From Pisolithus tinctorius (lineage: Eukaryota > Basidiomycota > Agaricomycetes > Boletales > Pisolithaceae), in NCBI GenBank assembly GCA_024663395.1, contig JANFAH010000003.1:2480001-2544000 (forward strand): a DNA stretch of 64,000 bases. Direction: 5' to 3'. Below the pieces are notes generated by a model. The model was not told the DNA's origin and did not search any database. It saw only the letters and a list, made by a program, of their open reading frames with translations. A program made the translations under genes and the position numbers. Positions 1 through 12,640 of the stretch are shown in pieces. Each line of letters starts with the position of its first letter. The first letter of the stretch is position 1.

Positions 1-719
1 TATGGCTACTTCGAAAGTGACGCACAAGACAGTCCGCGATGGCTGTATTATCGCAAGAGGACGGAGGGACAGAACACTATTCTCGTTGGTGGCGAGAATC
101 AGAACGTGCTTGCTGCACCCACGATCCAATACGATTCATCCGGTACTACCCAAGGGTCCAGCACAGTTTTCAATGTTCCAAGCGGCTCGAATGCGTACTT
201 CATTGGTGACCTTGCGAGTGCCTATTTCAATGTGTGAGTTTTCTTTTCGCACCGATTCCTTTTTCTTCTTGCTCAGACGTGTCGAATAGGACATCTTTCT
301 CTCGCGGAATCCGCCTTCTTAACTCGCGCACCCAGGTTCTCCTGCAGGATGAAATCAATGCACAAGCGTCCGTGATGTGGAGGGCGCACACGAATGCTAC
401 GGTGTCCATCGGCAATAATGGTCTAGCTGCGACGCTTACCATCGACACGCGGACCTTACAAGTTGATCTTTTGAATGCACCTTCTGGTGCTCAGTTCTCC
501 ACCATGGACGCTGTTCGCTTGAGTACGGATCCGCCTACTCCTTCTGGCAGCCCCGACCAGCCCAACCCGGGTGTCACTGTCCTTGTGATTAGTTTGCCGG
601 CTGGAACGTACACGCTCGAGGTTCTTATGACGCCACAGTGGCCAGGAGTGTCTTCTACATCTTACGTTACACCTAGCTCTGTGCCATTGAGTCAGTGGTC
701 GCTCACTAGCCACCCATAG
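1..719 (+). CDS. Heparinase II/III-like protein, C-terminal part (gene runs off left edge)
   Basis: Frame 1 is open from the first base and reads through YGYFESDAQDSPRWLYYRKR and then RTEGQNTILVGGENQNV. This arginine/tyrosine-rich block is typical of the beta-sandwich C-terminal half of fungal heparinase II/III (polysaccharide lyase-like) proteins. An intron at 234-289 (GTGAGT..AATAG, 56 bp) joins AYFN-V to TSFSRGIRLLNSRTQVLLQDE in frame, and the last exon runs to TAG at 717-719. Only about 220 residues are present, so the catalytic alpha-barrel and any signal peptide or membrane anchor lie outside the window. The family cleaves glycosaminoglycan-like or other uronic polysaccharides. The fungal substrate is not established. 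The alternative acceptor at 276 gives a frame break and was not used. Confidence 0.72.
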
Positions 720-1088
720 TCGCTCCCTTATTCATACCACACTTTTTGTTCGTTGAGGGACAGTAGTTTGTAGATAAGACCAGTATGTAGTTGGGGACAT
801 TGTTTTTGGTATGTTGTTGTGATGGTCGTGAGAAACGTGTTTCCTTGGCAGTGGTGGTTGACTTGGCCCATGCAATTATTGTCATTCCCGCCTGCACTGA
901 GTGCACTTCTAGAGTCCACTGTACGCTCTTTTGAAGACCCACGTTCGCTCTCCAGAAAGTCGTTTTCCAACACGTTTTATTAGATCTGTGAGTCTGACGG
1001 CCTCTTGTCTGCCTCTCTGACCCACTTTGTCACTAGTCAGATACCCCCCTCATCAGTGACCTCCCTGCGCTCCGCAACTTGACCGCAG
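720..1088. other. Intergenic region, nothing recognised
   Basis: This is the 3' flank of the heparinase-like gene and the upstream region of the next gene. No convincing ORF, RNA gene or repeat was seen. It is pyrimidine-rich just before the ATG at 1089. Confidence 0.5.
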
Positions 1089-2202
1089 ATGGCGAGGCTC
1101 AGCTTCCTACTCGTTCTCTACGTCTCCCTCATTTTCTGTGCAACCGTTTACGCCAATATCAACGTGGTCGAATCCCACCGCCGGTCCCACGGCAGCCTTA
1201 GTCGCTTAATCAAAAAAAGGTCATCAGGAGGAGGAGGCCTTGGCAATGTCTTAGCAGATGTCCAGTCGTCCTCTCAGGCTGCCTTGCCTTCGGCTGCCGG
1301 TGCTGCTTCTTCCAGCGACTCTACTGCGGCGACACCCACCACACCCGCCGCCGCCTCTGCGAGTTCTTCTTCGGCTTCTCCCGCGGTAAGCTTAGACCCA
1401 CCTCTTGTGATCATCCCGTTGACGGTGGGCAATTGCCCTTCAGAGTGCCACCTCGTCTAGTGGAGGTCTTCTGGGTAGTGTTGTGGGTGGCATTTTGTCA
1501 ACCACGTCAAGTTCGGCTTCCTCATCAACTGCAACTTCTGCTGCAATTACAACCCCCACCACGTCCGGTACATCAACGACGCAGGTTGCAGCTGGGAGTG
1601 TTCCCACCTCACAACAATCCAATCAGCAACAGCAACAGTCACCTTCCGTCTACTATATCACTTCCAGCGCTTCGTCAACACCTACCGAATCAAGCACGCC
1701 CGAGTCGGCTTCAACCCTCTCTCATACCGCTGTGACAGTCCTCATTGTCATCGCCGTTAGCATCGGCGCTTCCATTATCGTCTGGACGATCATCCGCAAG
1801 TGGAAGTTCAAGCCTTCCTCCAACTTCGAAGACCGCATGCAACCCATCGACTGGCGGCCTGATTGTGGCGAGGACAGTGGGCTTCCAGGCACACGCCGTC
1901 CCCTCTCCAACGCATCTTCCTTCCACTCAGGCTCCCACCAATCCGCTGACGACCACAGCCAGACACACAGTGCCGGACATAGCGCGGCTGCTCTTTCTTC
2001 TCTCCCTGAACATGATTTCACCCCCGGACCAGCTCATTTCGCCCCTGTTGGCGGCTATGCGGACCTTGCGCGCGGACCTGCCCCTGGTTCCGAACCTGTC
2101 ATGCAAGAAGCTTTGGGCCGTGCACCGAGCCTCAATCACCAGTATCAATATGATCAGTATGGTGTCCCCCTTCACCATGGGTACAACGCACCTAGCTACT
2201 AA
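1089..2202 (+). CDS. Ser/Thr-rich single-pass membrane protein with signal peptide
   Basis: Two exons, 1089-1385 and 1444-2202, with a 58-bp intron (GTAAGC..TTCAG) that keeps phase 0 and gives about 351 residues. The N-terminus is a signal peptide (MARLSFLLVLYVSLIFCATVY). Residues ~40-200 are low-complexity Ser/Thr/Ala/Gln and likely O-mannosylated. One transmembrane helix follows (AVTVLIVIAVSIGASIIVWT), then a basic stop-transfer RKWKFK and a cytosolic tail with the motif FEDRMQPIDWRP. The layout (signal, Ser/Thr-rich ectodomain, one TM, cytosolic tail) resembles cell-wall stress sensors of the Mid2/Wsc type, but no WSC or other named domain is visible, so no sensor function is claimed. The tail motif looks conserved in basidiomycete proteins of this layout; that is recollection, not a search. 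Confidence 0.72.
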
Positions 2203-2689
2203 CGGGGCTGGCGAGAAGAATACCTGCGTCTGGTGACACTTGTACTTTCACGAGGTCGTCCCTGATGCTCTTGGGTCCATGTTACCCTGTTCCATTTATA
2301 CCATATTTTCCGTTTGCTTGCTGGACGATGCAACCCTACCTTTTTTCTTCATCCTTTTTTTCTTGATCTTCTGAAGGTGGGGCGTGTTGTGGTGTGCATG
2401 CTTGACTTGCATCTCTGACACAATGGCGCATCCCTTTCTCTAGATGCCGCAGGCAGAATAGTACATACAGATAATACGGTGGATACTCTTGGATACCCCC
2501 GTTCTGCAATCAGATTGCATTGTATCATTGGTTTCCATACGTTTTTCTGCTCTCCAGGCGACACGTCTGACGTTGACCGTCACGTCATGATCATGTTTTA
2601 TCATTGGTCTCACGTATGTTCACGACGATCAATTTTCTATTTTCGTGATCGTAGAAGCACTGTGTGATCATGATGGTAATACTTCCTTT
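2203..2689. other. Convergent 3' intergenic region
   Basis: This lies between the stop of the membrane protein (+) and the stop of the ima1 gene (-). It holds T-rich stretches near 2340-2370 that could serve 3' end formation. No gene was recognised. Confidence 0.45.
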
Positions 2690-4580
2690 CTACCCTTCAT
2701 CATTAATGACGACATGATTGTCAGTCGAAATGGGTCTCCACGTCCATCTCTGATAAGCGATGGCGCCCAGCACCACAAGAGCAACCGTCACAACAGCAAG
2801 CCATCGCCAAACTGAACCTCTCATATCAAGCCTGGCATTCCCGCCATGGTTTTGCCATATCCACATCCCAGTGTTAGCCCCTGCTCTTGTAGACTTATTT
2901 TCAGCGTCTTCGAGCTTCGTAGTCGCCAAGAGGGATTCAAGGCCCGTCGGCTGTTCTGGTGGAAAGAACCGTTGCGGGCGAAGCCATGACCCGTCTTCGT
3001 CGTTGACGGACTTTTTACCTGGTTTGTGTGGTGAGGGGTTAGTTGGTGTCCAGTCCATCGCGTCCTCATCAGGGCAGCCGTCCATATCGGCAGGACGGCC
3101 GGAAGTAGTGGACAAAAGTGAAGGCATGCCAAATATGGGATTTGAGGATTGTGGGACAACAGGGTTGGAGGAGAGGCTGAGCGCAGTAAGATCCGGCTCC
3201 GTGTGTGTGGGGAACGCGGGGACGGAGGATGAGCGTGTGGTAGTCGTGGCACTGGAATGCTCGGGAGTGGCACGGGAAGAATGGGGGTGAAGGTGATCGG
3301 ATAGCGACGTGTCGATGAGACGGATGGTCGGTGGCCGTTGGAGGTGCAACATAGCGAAGGATGTGACGAATATCTGGCCAAATGATCAATTTAAAAGGCA
3401 TTTCTAGAAGATTGAAGACACGCCCACCGTGATCTCAAGTGTAAGCAAAGCCGAACAGTATACGTGAATGTGATATGACGAAGGATAAAAATAAATAGAA
3501 GAATGATGCCAACGCGGCAAGGCGAGGAGGACTGATGTCATCAGTCTGGAGAACCAGGCCGTCAGCTGAAGCGCCTAGGGTATGCGAAGTTGTGACATTC
3601 AAATACTCGTGAAGTCGTAGGATCGATCTACTTACGATGTAACGACCTTTTCCACGGACGCGGACGTCGCGCCCTTGTATTCGCGCTTTTTTAAAGGAGT
3701 AGTAGGTTGGATCCCACGCAGTGTAAAGTAGGGACAGGAAGGCGATCAAAGGAAGAAAAGGCACTATGCACCCCAGAATATGCGGGAAGTCGTATCCAAG
3801 AATCACTACAGGTCCCCGCAGTCAGTCGTCGGTATTAGAAGTGGGCATGGCGTACTAACCTGCTGAATGGCACCCCATCACGCATAGCAAAGTGACCCAC
3901 CACAACGCTCCCCTTAGCCTCCAGATGGCTAACTGGGACTCGAGCTTTTCCCACTCCTTCCCAGTGGCAGATACTCGGCGTTGCCTGTCCTTTCCCTTGG
4001 TGTCTTTGAGGAAACCTGCCAATGCCTGCGTCCGTGCCATTTGATCTTTGCGTTTAATCTCGTCCTCGACTGCGGGTGAGCACTGTACACAAACCGGTGG
4101 GTATCGGATATGCAGCGATTCACGGTACGCAGGGAGCTGCTCGAGGCGACTAGCATAATCGGGATGCTTGCATGGGGAGTGTCAGGAGGGTATCGTCGAA
4201 TGGAAAGCGTCTTAGTACCTGTGGATGGGGCAAATAGTTTGAGAGCAGGTTGACGAGCAACATTTGGTTGGTTTGACATGTATGGCAGAACTGTCCCGTG
4301 GCGTAGGTCGATGGAAAGCGGTTCTTGTCCGGCGAGGCTACGAAGAGTCAGCAAGCGTGAATGTGGTTCGAGGGGCCTGCTTACCTCGCCTAGCGAATGA
4401 CGTCGCGTTCAGCTTCTCGTCGTGCATGGCAGGTTCGTCAGACATGATTTCGCCGTTGGCGTCATATCTATTCCAACAATTGCACTGAGGACAGCGGAAA
4501 GAACGGGGGTCATTTGGGGAGAGCCGTGATTGACAGAAGAAACACGACACAGCACCCGCCCTCCGTATGAACGATGGCAT
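2690..4580 (-). CDS. ima1: Ima1-type inner nuclear membrane protein (Ima1 N-terminal domain)
   Basis: The ATG chosen is at 4580 (MPSFIRRAGAVSCFFC); the upstream GTG in frame is not needed. The N-terminal domain has four CxxC pairs spread over the first exons: CFFC, CPQC (in CPQCNCWNRYDANGEI), CHTC (GQFCHTCQTNQMLL) and CVQC (RYPPVCVQC). This pattern defines the Ima1/TMEM201 (Samp1) zinc-binding N-terminal domain. Next come LESQLAIWRLRGALWWVTLL and a hydrophobic stretch around 3720-3800 (HILGCIVPFLPLIAFLSLLY), further hydrophobic segments, a Ser/Pro-rich nucleoplasmic region and a last TM helix before the stop at 2690. Several short introns split the gene. In fission yeast Ima1 links heterochromatin and the nuclear envelope to the cytoskeleton. 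The gene diverges from the SNAPC1-like gene with only ~110 bp between start codons. Confidence 0.82.
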
Positions 4581-4690
4581 CGTCTGGACCACGTGCTAAG
4601 TGGCAGTTGTCGGTCGAGTGGGGGCGTGTTTGCATTTGTTTGCAAATTTACGGGAAAGGAAAGGGCCTCGCGTGGTCTCCTCTGTTCCAC

Positions 4691-5848
4691 ATGTCGTTGG
4701 CACCGTCTTCGGGAAGTCGTGGACAGATCGTCGTACAGCCGTCTTATTTCACGTCCTCAGCGTTTGTCAACCCTGCACGCGAAGATGTTTCTCTGCTGAT
4801 CCAGTGTTACGCTGAGCAGTATGAACGTCTTCGTCCGCTGCACCCGTTTACGCTCTTCAAGGACATTTGGGTGAGTCAGGGATGGACCTGGATTCATTTC
4901 AAGATATTTGATGCTCGATCGCGTGAAGCCTTCTTGAAAGTGATGATGCGAATCTTTACTGGTGCGTCATATGTCATGGGTCGTCGTCGTGTCTGAACGT
5001 CTTACAGAACACATGAGCGTGACCGAGACGCCGCTCAGACGTGTGGCTGCCCTGTTTGGTCTGTATGCATTTTTGAACACACAGCCATCCATGTCCGTTC
5101 CAAAATTGCATTCCGTCTCGCATGTAGAAGTAACCGGCGGTGAGTTTGGATGTGCTATTACTACACGACTGTCGACTCAGATGATATGTGCATGGTAGAT
5201 CTCTATGATGCTATCATGTGTCTTCCAGACATGCTGAACACTGAGCTTCTGGAGCGACTCCGACCTCATGCGATCTACGTGCTATCGGGACTTGCGGGTG
5301 CATTTCAAATCCTACCTCACTCTAAGGTGTGTCCTTTGAACCCCAGGGAAATTCCCCGCGAGTTGGTCGTGGAAGAAGTTGGAAAAAAGAAGAGGGGGCG
5401 ACTTTCGAAGCTAGAGAAAAAGAAGAAGGCCAAGGATTCTCTTGCCTCGTTGAGTAAGTGGCTCGATCAGACAAAACAAACATATGATGTGGGGAATGGA
5501 TCGGAGACAAGTGGGACGGTAACGAGACACGCGCTCCTGTCGCAGCGACCAGTGGCGACGCGTTCCGATTATCGAACGTGCAAATCGGAGTTGTGGGCCG
5601 AGCTGGGTAAGGACGACGCAGGTGGGTCGGCTGCACTGCGACGTGCGAGCGACGCGGTGGTGAGACGCATGCGGAAGATGGACGAGGCAGCAGCGGCAGA
5701 GGGACTCGAGGTAGGCGGAGAGGGCGGCGACAGGACTGGGCTTGGCCGGGTGGAGCGGGCGGCAGGCGAGATTGGCGGAGGACGCGGGGGGCTGCTGTCT
5801 TTGTTGGAAGGGGCGGGACTTTTCCCGGTGTTTTCTCACGATGTCTGA
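4691..5848 (+). CDS. SNAPC1 (SNAP43)-like subunit of the snRNA-activating protein complex
   Basis: The ATG at 4691 begins MSLAPSSGSRGQ. Introns at 4962-5007 and 5140-5180 restore a single frame of 356 residues ending at TGA 5846-5848. Residues ~30-120 read FKDIWVSQGWTWIHFKIFD, then EAFLKVMMRIF and RRVAALFGLYAFLNTQP. This follows the order of the SNAP43 core of animal SNAPC1 (FTELW, then hydrophobic helices, then ALYLLYGLYNTQ), and a second block carries VDLYDAIMCLPDML. The C-terminal half is Lys/Arg-rich and charged. SNAPc binds the proximal sequence element of snRNA genes for Pol II and Pol III. The possible 33-bp GTGAGT..AAG intron at 4871-4903 was left in, because the unspliced residues align with the animal protein and 33 bp is below the local intron size. 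The family assignment is from remembered motifs only. Confidence 0.6.
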
Positions 5849-5951
5849 TCACAATACAACCACTGGCACTCCACCGCTGTTGCTATTGCTACTACTAGAG
5901 AGTCTCGCTGTGTACACTCCGTTCGTTTCTGTCTTCCTCTTCCTCCTGTAA

Positions 5952-8674
5952 ATGGCCTCCCAGCGGCGTTTCTACGCGCAGCCTGCCTCAAATGCACCGT
6001 CGACTGCAAGTCTCATACCCCCCTCGGCAAGAAGTCCCAACCAGAATGCAGTACAGGCCGCCTTTGCCAGAGCACCGCAGCCCCTTCGGAGTGTACCGAG
6101 CGTAAACTCACTCGTTCGTATCCCTCGCGTCTTTTTTTTGCTCGACTGATCTCATACGCATGTTTGCCAAGAGTGATTCTCCTTACTCCGGCGCGGCCGC
6201 AGGTCGGACAGCGGCTGGTTCGCAAGTAGTAAACTCCTTATCAGACAAGGCGTGTCCCTCCCTTCTCTCCCTCTACAACGGCTGACGTCCTCGCCTATCC
6301 AGTTTTCCCTCTCGCCAGATCCACGAACCTGGGGTGCAGACCTCTCCCCAAATCACCCCGAACCAGATGACTACCTACACAACCCCGATCCTCGTCGTGA
6401 CAGGAAACATGACCGCGGTGGTCACGTCCTCACTTACAGAGGTCTAACAAACTTGGGTTGCCTGCTTGTCCTCGCGACCGGTCTTGTTGCCTTATTGTAC
6501 GTGCCACACCCCCCACCTGCGCCGTCTACTCATTCTTTTCGCAGCGCCGGTTATCCCATGTTATCCTACTTCACCCGTCATAGTTTATCCCTCAATAGCG
6601 GTTTCAACTTAGGCGGTATCAATGCAAGCGGCCAGGTCTGTGCAACCTTTTCCCTTCTAAGCCCACCCCCTCACCATTAATTGCGCCACAGCTACCAAGC
6701 ATGCCGAACAACTGGGGCCTCATCGACGTCGACACTCCTTCCTCAGCACACACAATCGCGTCTTTCGCTGATGGTTCAGAGTGGCAACTTGTGTTTAGTG
6801 ACGAGTTCAACGTAGACGGTCGGACTTTTTGGCCCGGCGACGATCCATATTGGGAAGCAGCCGATCTCCATTACTGGCAGGTGAGCCTTTCAAAACTTAC
6901 GCGTGTCTTTACCCGCACTCATGCATTCCTCTACCCATTTCATCAGACAAATGACTTGGAGTGGTATTACCCTGGCGCCATAACTACCAAAGACGGTTAC
7001 TTGCAAATCACCATGTCAGAGCGTACGATGAACAACCTCAACTACACGAGCGGTTTAATGTCTTCTTGGAACAAGTTCTGCTTCACCGGTGGCATGGTCC
7101 TTGTTTCTGTCAGTCTTCCTGGAGCCAATGACATCTCCGGTACGTATCCCCTTCATGGGATGACTATCTTTTGTTAAACAACATCACACAGGTCTCTGGC
7201 CTGCAGGTACGCTTGTCATCACTATTCCTCGGCCCTTCAACGGTGTGCTGACCTTGTGCAGTCTGGACGATGGGCAATCTAGGTCAGCGACTCTCGCGCC
7301 TTGCCCCATCGCATTCGCATCATGCTGACGTCCCCCTTAGGTCGCGTCGGTTATGGCGCAAGTCTTGAAGGAATGGTAGGCGCATTTTTGCTCGATAACA
7401 AGCCCGTGCCGACGATGGAATTCCCAGTGGCCATATAGCTACGACAGTTGCGACGTGGGTACCGCGCCGAACCAAACACATAATGGACAACCGGCAGCTG
7501 CTCTCACCAATGGTGATCCCAGTAATGGCGACGTCCTTTCGTACCTACCGGGACAGCGTCTGTCGAGGTGCACATGTCCAGGAGAATCACACCCCGGGCC
7601 CGTCCATTCAGACGGAACATATGTAGGCCGGTCCGCCCCCGAAATAGATATATTTGAGGCCCAGGTGACGTTGTTGATATCCCCTGCTTCCTCACTTTCT
7701 TATCTTGAACCAGATTACTGGAGATCCTTTGACAGGTCAAGTGTCACAATCCGCGCAGTGGGCAGTACGTAGTGGTCGTCGTTCCTATTTAATAGGAACT
7801 CGATTAAACGACATTAAAACAGCCTATGAATGCCGCTTACCAATGGCTCAATACTTCGAGCAACTTCAACATCCCAAACCCTTCGGTCACTACTCTTAAT
7901 CCATACATGGGTGGTGTTTACCAGCAAGCAACATCAGGCGTGACGGTGACGAGTGAGTGGTGGTATTAGAACAGCACAGGATTTAAACAATCATTTTCCG
8001 TCAGATCAGTCATGTTATACAGGGCTCTCTGGGTGCTTCGCAACGTACGGGTACGAGTATCAGCCAGGTTAGTGTTTTGGGTAACCATTGCTTGATCCTC
8101 AGTTAATCCTTGACTCACAGGGTACCAATCTGACGGTGGAGTAAGTAAATTGTAGGGGCTCTACAACCTATCTCACGACATGCGACAGTATATCTCCTGG
8201 ATAGCGAATGACCAAGTTGCTTGGACCCTTGATGCGGCTGGGATGGCCGCCGATTCTTTGGTGAATATTAGTAGCAGACCCGTGCCTCAGGAACCAATGG
8301 TATGCTCTCTCTTTTCCAATGCGGTTTGGCCGATGATCTAACACTATTCAGTATTTAATCATGAACTTGGCCATATCCCCCAATTTCGCGATCATCGACT
8401 TTACTGACCTTGTATTTCCGGCTGTGATGACAGTGGATTGGATCCGCGTCTACCAACCAAAAAATTCCATCAACATCGGCTGCGACCCTAAAGATTTCCC
8501 AACGGCTGCCTACATAGACGAGTGAGCGGTGTATGTCATTCATTGTCAATGGCTCCTGATCATTTCGGCCCGTCCACCAGGTACATCGAAGCATATACTA
8601 ACCCGAATCTAACAACCTGGACGGGAGATTACGGACAACCGTTCCCTAAGAGCAGTTTCCTGGACCAGTGCTAA
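5952..8674 (+). CDS. kre6: SKN1/KRE6-type GH16 protein (beta-1,6-glucan synthesis)
   Basis: A multi-exon gene starting MASQRRFYAQPASN and ending SSFLDQC with TAA at 8672-8674. The order of parts matches the family. There is a low-complexity cytosolic N-terminus, then DDYLHNPDPRRDRKHDRGG and a type II signal anchor (LGCLLVLATGLVALL, ~6455-6500). The lumenal segment has NLGGINASGQ, then FSDEFNVDGRTFWPGDDPYW, LEWYYPGAI and the GH16-like active-site block EIDIFE (7641-7658). The C-terminal strands include MTVDWIRVYQP. Kre6/Skn1 act in the secretory pathway/plasma membrane in cell-wall beta-1,6-glucan assembly; whether they hydrolyse or transglycosylate is still debated. About ten introns interrupt the lumenal domain, some exons being very short. 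The gene starts ~100 bp after the SNAPC1-like stop. Confidence 0.92.
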
Positions 8675-9122
8675 GCAGGGTCTGATCGTTGTGTCAGCAA
8701 AGCCTCTTCTCCATGGACGGTCTTGCAATACTCATCGGTGGTTTCGTTTTTGCATTGATCTTTTTTCATTATCTATAAATATCTTACGCTGTTTTTATCA
8801 TCGCGACCATGTGGCATTCTCCCATACGATTTACGTGTTTGTTTTGGAACGTCACAAGCATGCAGAGGTCGACCCTTGCTTAGCTTCAGATCTCTGCCCG
8901 CTTGACGTCGTTTAAGGGAGATAGACCGAGGGCTCGCTGTGCGGCCTCACCTTTCTTTCACAACTGTGGCCGGCGCAAACTATCAAGGGAGTTCCATGTT
9001 TACATTCGTTTGTGGTAATATGATGAACATACAAATACTAATGCCATCGTGCTTCCGCTGCATTTGCCCAATCAGTTTCACTATAACCGCCCAGGAAGGT
9101 ATATCTATAAATCTGGAGAAGG
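8675..9122. other. Convergent 3' intergenic region
   Basis: This is ~450 bp between the KRE6-like stop (+) and the UBE2O-like stop (-). No gene, RNA or repeat was recognised. Confidence 0.45.
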
Positions 9123-12100
9123 TTATTGCCGGTTCGAGTCTTTCGCTTGCCAACTGTCATGGAGAGTTTGGAGTCTGACTAACGTGCGCTCGAGCGTGAT
9201 AATCCCTCCCGCCGTCAAGCGAGGTACAGCAACGTCCTGGTGGTCCCTAGATGTTAAGGTCGAGGACGACTGTGCCTGCTTGCTCTTCTCAATGAGCTGC
9301 CGGGAATCTCGAAGCACCTTAGCAAGCTTCCCCTTTGTGCAGTATAGCCACGTGAGTTCGGCTTGTAGTCCTCCCGGAGGCATTTCCAACGCACGGCGGA
9401 CAAACCCACGGGAGAGGACGTATGCCTTTTCGTTGTACAGCCGACTATTGCAAGCATGAAAAATGCGCAGGCAAGGCAGAACCGGAAGGGAAAAAACGTA
9501 CCTGTTAACCATACCCTCCTCAGTACCCCTTAGTTTGTCGTATGCAGGTTCGCAAAACCACCTACATGGAAAGATCAGCCAAGTCTATGAAAGAAATAGT
9601 GATGACACTCACGGTTCCTTGACCAAAACGAGTCCTTGGATAGAAACAAATGCCTGAAGAAGACTTGATCTCGCTGGGCTCCAGGTCTCGGTGCGGTCAC
9701 CCGACCACGTGCCCAGTATGGACAAGCACACCTTACCCTCTTCGTATAAGTTTCTAGTCAAAGCAGCAGTTAGGCAATGCATCAGGTGTCAGTTGGCGAT
9801 TGGGCCCACGGGTTTATCCTTCCATTGCCATTTGTCCAACTATGAAAATGCGCAATCGGGGGGCTCTGCGGAAAATTGGAATCAAGCATCCAGTCGATGA
9901 CGAAAGGTGCATTTTCGTATGGTGTATTCTCTGGACCAATGATCAACGACCGTAAAAGATCTGTTCGATCTTCATATGCTCGAATAAGGATGGATTCTGT
10001 CACCGACACCTCAGCAATTAACCAGGCGAGAATATCAGAATAACACACCAGGCAGACTATTGGAGAGCGCTCGGTATTCCTTCGTTATACGGGCAAGGAA
10101 AGCCTTCGACGGCTGGTTGCATGGAGTCGTGTAGAAGGCGTGGTCAGGAGGGGCACTGGGTAGGATGTCGAAGAGTTTCCAGGGAGAATCTTCTTGGTCA
10201 CCTCCAATATCTATTTCCTGGCTCGCATCTGGAGTGGTCGTAGACGGCGACACAGGTAACGGGGAGATCGAATCAGCAATGTCGGGGGTAACACTCCTCG
10301 GGAGAGAATCGATCACGTCATCCACCACTGCAGAGGGCTCGTCCTCCGCCCAAGGGATGTCAATTTCCATTGCACCTTCAATTTCGTCCATTTCCTCCCA
10401 CTCGTCATCTTCGTCATCTTCGCCTTTGTCGTACCGCCAAATGCCGTTGTCGTCTTGCAGCCATACACCATCTGGATAATCACTATGGGAATTATGACTT
10501 GATATTTCATCATCCCAGCCGTCATCTTCAATTTGTTCCAGGCTGTCGTATAGCCTCGTTAATCTTTCCAGAGGTAAAACAGAAATTTCCCCGTTTGGAT
10601 GAGTCACTTCCACCGAACCGTCAAGACGGAGCTGTGAATCAGGTTGACAGGTTAAGTCGCGACAACTTTGACGGATTAACCATCTCCCACCTCTGAGACT
10701 TCCCCAAACCACACGAGAGACCTGTCCGCTTTCGGTGATTTGACATCGTAGACTTGGGTCCTGTAAGTCCCGTGCTCTGTTGCTAGCCTTGCACCCAGAT
10801 CCGCCATAGCGCGCCTCCAACCACCCAATTCCCCGTCATTCCTTACGGGATGTTCGCGAACCCATTCTTCGATTTCGCCGATCTTCGGAACTTTCGGTGA
10901 ATCAAAGCCATTAGTTGTTCCTTCGCGATGTATAAACACCGAATCACCCCGCCGTACGCCAAGGCCGTAGTTATGCAGTATATTACCACCAAGGTCTCCG
11001 GCACCGTTAGGGTCAAGTTCAAGAGCAGATACGGTTTCAAGGGTTCCTGTGGCCAAACACCGTATGAGAGCTACTCTGTCCGCAGAGCTCACAGACTGAA
11101 CCACGGCGACTTGTGCTTGATCTTCGCTTTTCCACAGTACATGGTCGCCTGGCCTGTTTAGTCACAAGTTATAGTTACGTAGGCAATGACTGCGAACACT
11201 ACACACCAGCAATCATACTCATCAATGTTCAGGTATGGAATTAATTCCGTGGAGGACAGGGTTTGCCGAGTACCATCCTGCCATAATACCGTTGCTACCG
11301 TTCTGGTTTCCTGTACACAGAGCGTTCGTACGATGATTTTATCGTTGATATCGCTGCCTGTGTCGTACACGGTGGCCGGAACTTTTCGACCGCCCTCGAG
11401 GGTAACTTTATCACCAACACGGATGTCTCCTGATTTGGATCTAATGACAGTGAGCTTGGATAATTGTTCACCGTACCAGAGTCGTTCCGGACGGTGTTTA
11501 GATTGAGCAACTTCTGGATCAAGCTGAGAGGAGTAGGTACGGGATATGAAAATGTGTTGATATAAAACGCACACTTTGATTCACCGCCAGCCAACATATG
11601 GCAAGCACAGTATGTTTAACATCTACAACAGTGTCGTTGGGAGTTGGGATTGGCGTCGCATGGCACCCACTGTATATGGCCTGGTGACCAATAGGGCTGG
11701 GCAGAAGATCCTGACCATGCGTTAATACATGCCTTAACCAAGCGAAGCACGAATGAACACACGATGCCTTTGTCGCCAACGGTAAGTCGAGTGCTAATTT
11801 CCGGTATTCGAACCAAGATACCAGAGGTAGAAACGACGAGTTCGTCGAAAAGCTGATGGGATAAATAGACAAAAAGATGATTGTGCAGGGAGCCATACCT
11901 CGATGACCTCGTTTAAAGGTGAGTTTCGAGCAGGAGATTGGAATGAGGCACACTTACCTGGCCAACCCAGTCGTCATAGACCACATAATCACCGCCATGG
12001 ATACTAGTGGAATGCCTGAGATCCTGTACGTCTTTCCAGCCTTCCACGGGTTCGTTTGTGATAGCATGAACAAGCTTCGCTTGTACCTTGGTGCTAATCA

Positions 12101-12509
12101 CAACTCCGGAACAAACATCGTCGATGCTGCGCTTGCAATAATCTCCTATTTGGAATGTACGATCGACCAAGGTATAATCGGCTTCGGCGACGATTTCGCG
12201 AACATCACCAGGGAAGAAGGATACACCGACCTCTCCTCGCTTCAGCGGTCGCATGAGGGGATCCATGATTGGACCTGCTATAGGAAGATCTTCTGGGTCG
12301 TGCCAACAACGCTTAAGGACGATGCTTGAGCAAACCAATAGACAACACTCAGTGTCACGTACCAATACCACCCCCAGGACATTCGGCGAGTCATTCCGCC
12401 GGACAATGTCTTCCTGGTAAAACTATGCGACATTCTTGTGTTACCGCACACACCGAACTGGCCAAGGTAGACTGACCTTGGTCTGTATAGTCTTGTTGCT
12501 GGTAGACAT
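9123..12509 (-). CDS. UBE2O: UBE2O-type large E2/E3 hybrid ubiquitin-conjugating enzyme
   Basis: The start codon is ATG at 12509-12507 ([11 protein letters not shown]). A short intron then brings in [20 protein letters not shown], the N-terminal signature of UBE2O proteins. Conserved regions follow: [43 protein letters not shown] and an acidic linker (~10300-10480). The UBC fold comes last: [27 protein letters not shown], and [16 protein letters not shown], with the catalytic Cys codon at 9728-9726. The C-terminal helix region reads [15 protein letters not shown] and [16 protein letters not shown]. Human UBE2O ubiquitinates orphan and basic proteins with combined E2/E3 activity; the same role here is inference. 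Many introns are spread over 3.4 kb. The start is 131 bp from the divergent F-box gene. Confidence 0.9.
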
Positions 12510-12640
12510 CTGGGTGCGGGTAACAAGGGCTGTGATGATGGCAAGCGAAGGCCACTAAGATCACGTGCAGAGCAGTACTGGGTCGTCTGATGACATAGGA
12601 GCAAGCGTCTCACACCCTCATATAGATCTCATTTAAAACA

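Noticed and set aside
4871..4903. GTGAGT..AAG as a 33-bp intron in the SNAPC1-like gene
   Set aside because: It is shorter than other introns here, keeps frame if unspliced, and the retained residues align with the animal protein.
5322..5852. Long minus-strand ORFs (142-176 codons) opposite the SNAPC1-like gene
   Set aside because: Arg/Pro/Ser-rich mirror of a GC-rich sense frame; no domain.
9128..9150. GGTTCGAGTC resembling a tRNA T-arm box
   Set aside because: It lies in the coding end of the UBE2O-type gene and no matching acceptor or anticodon arms were found around it.
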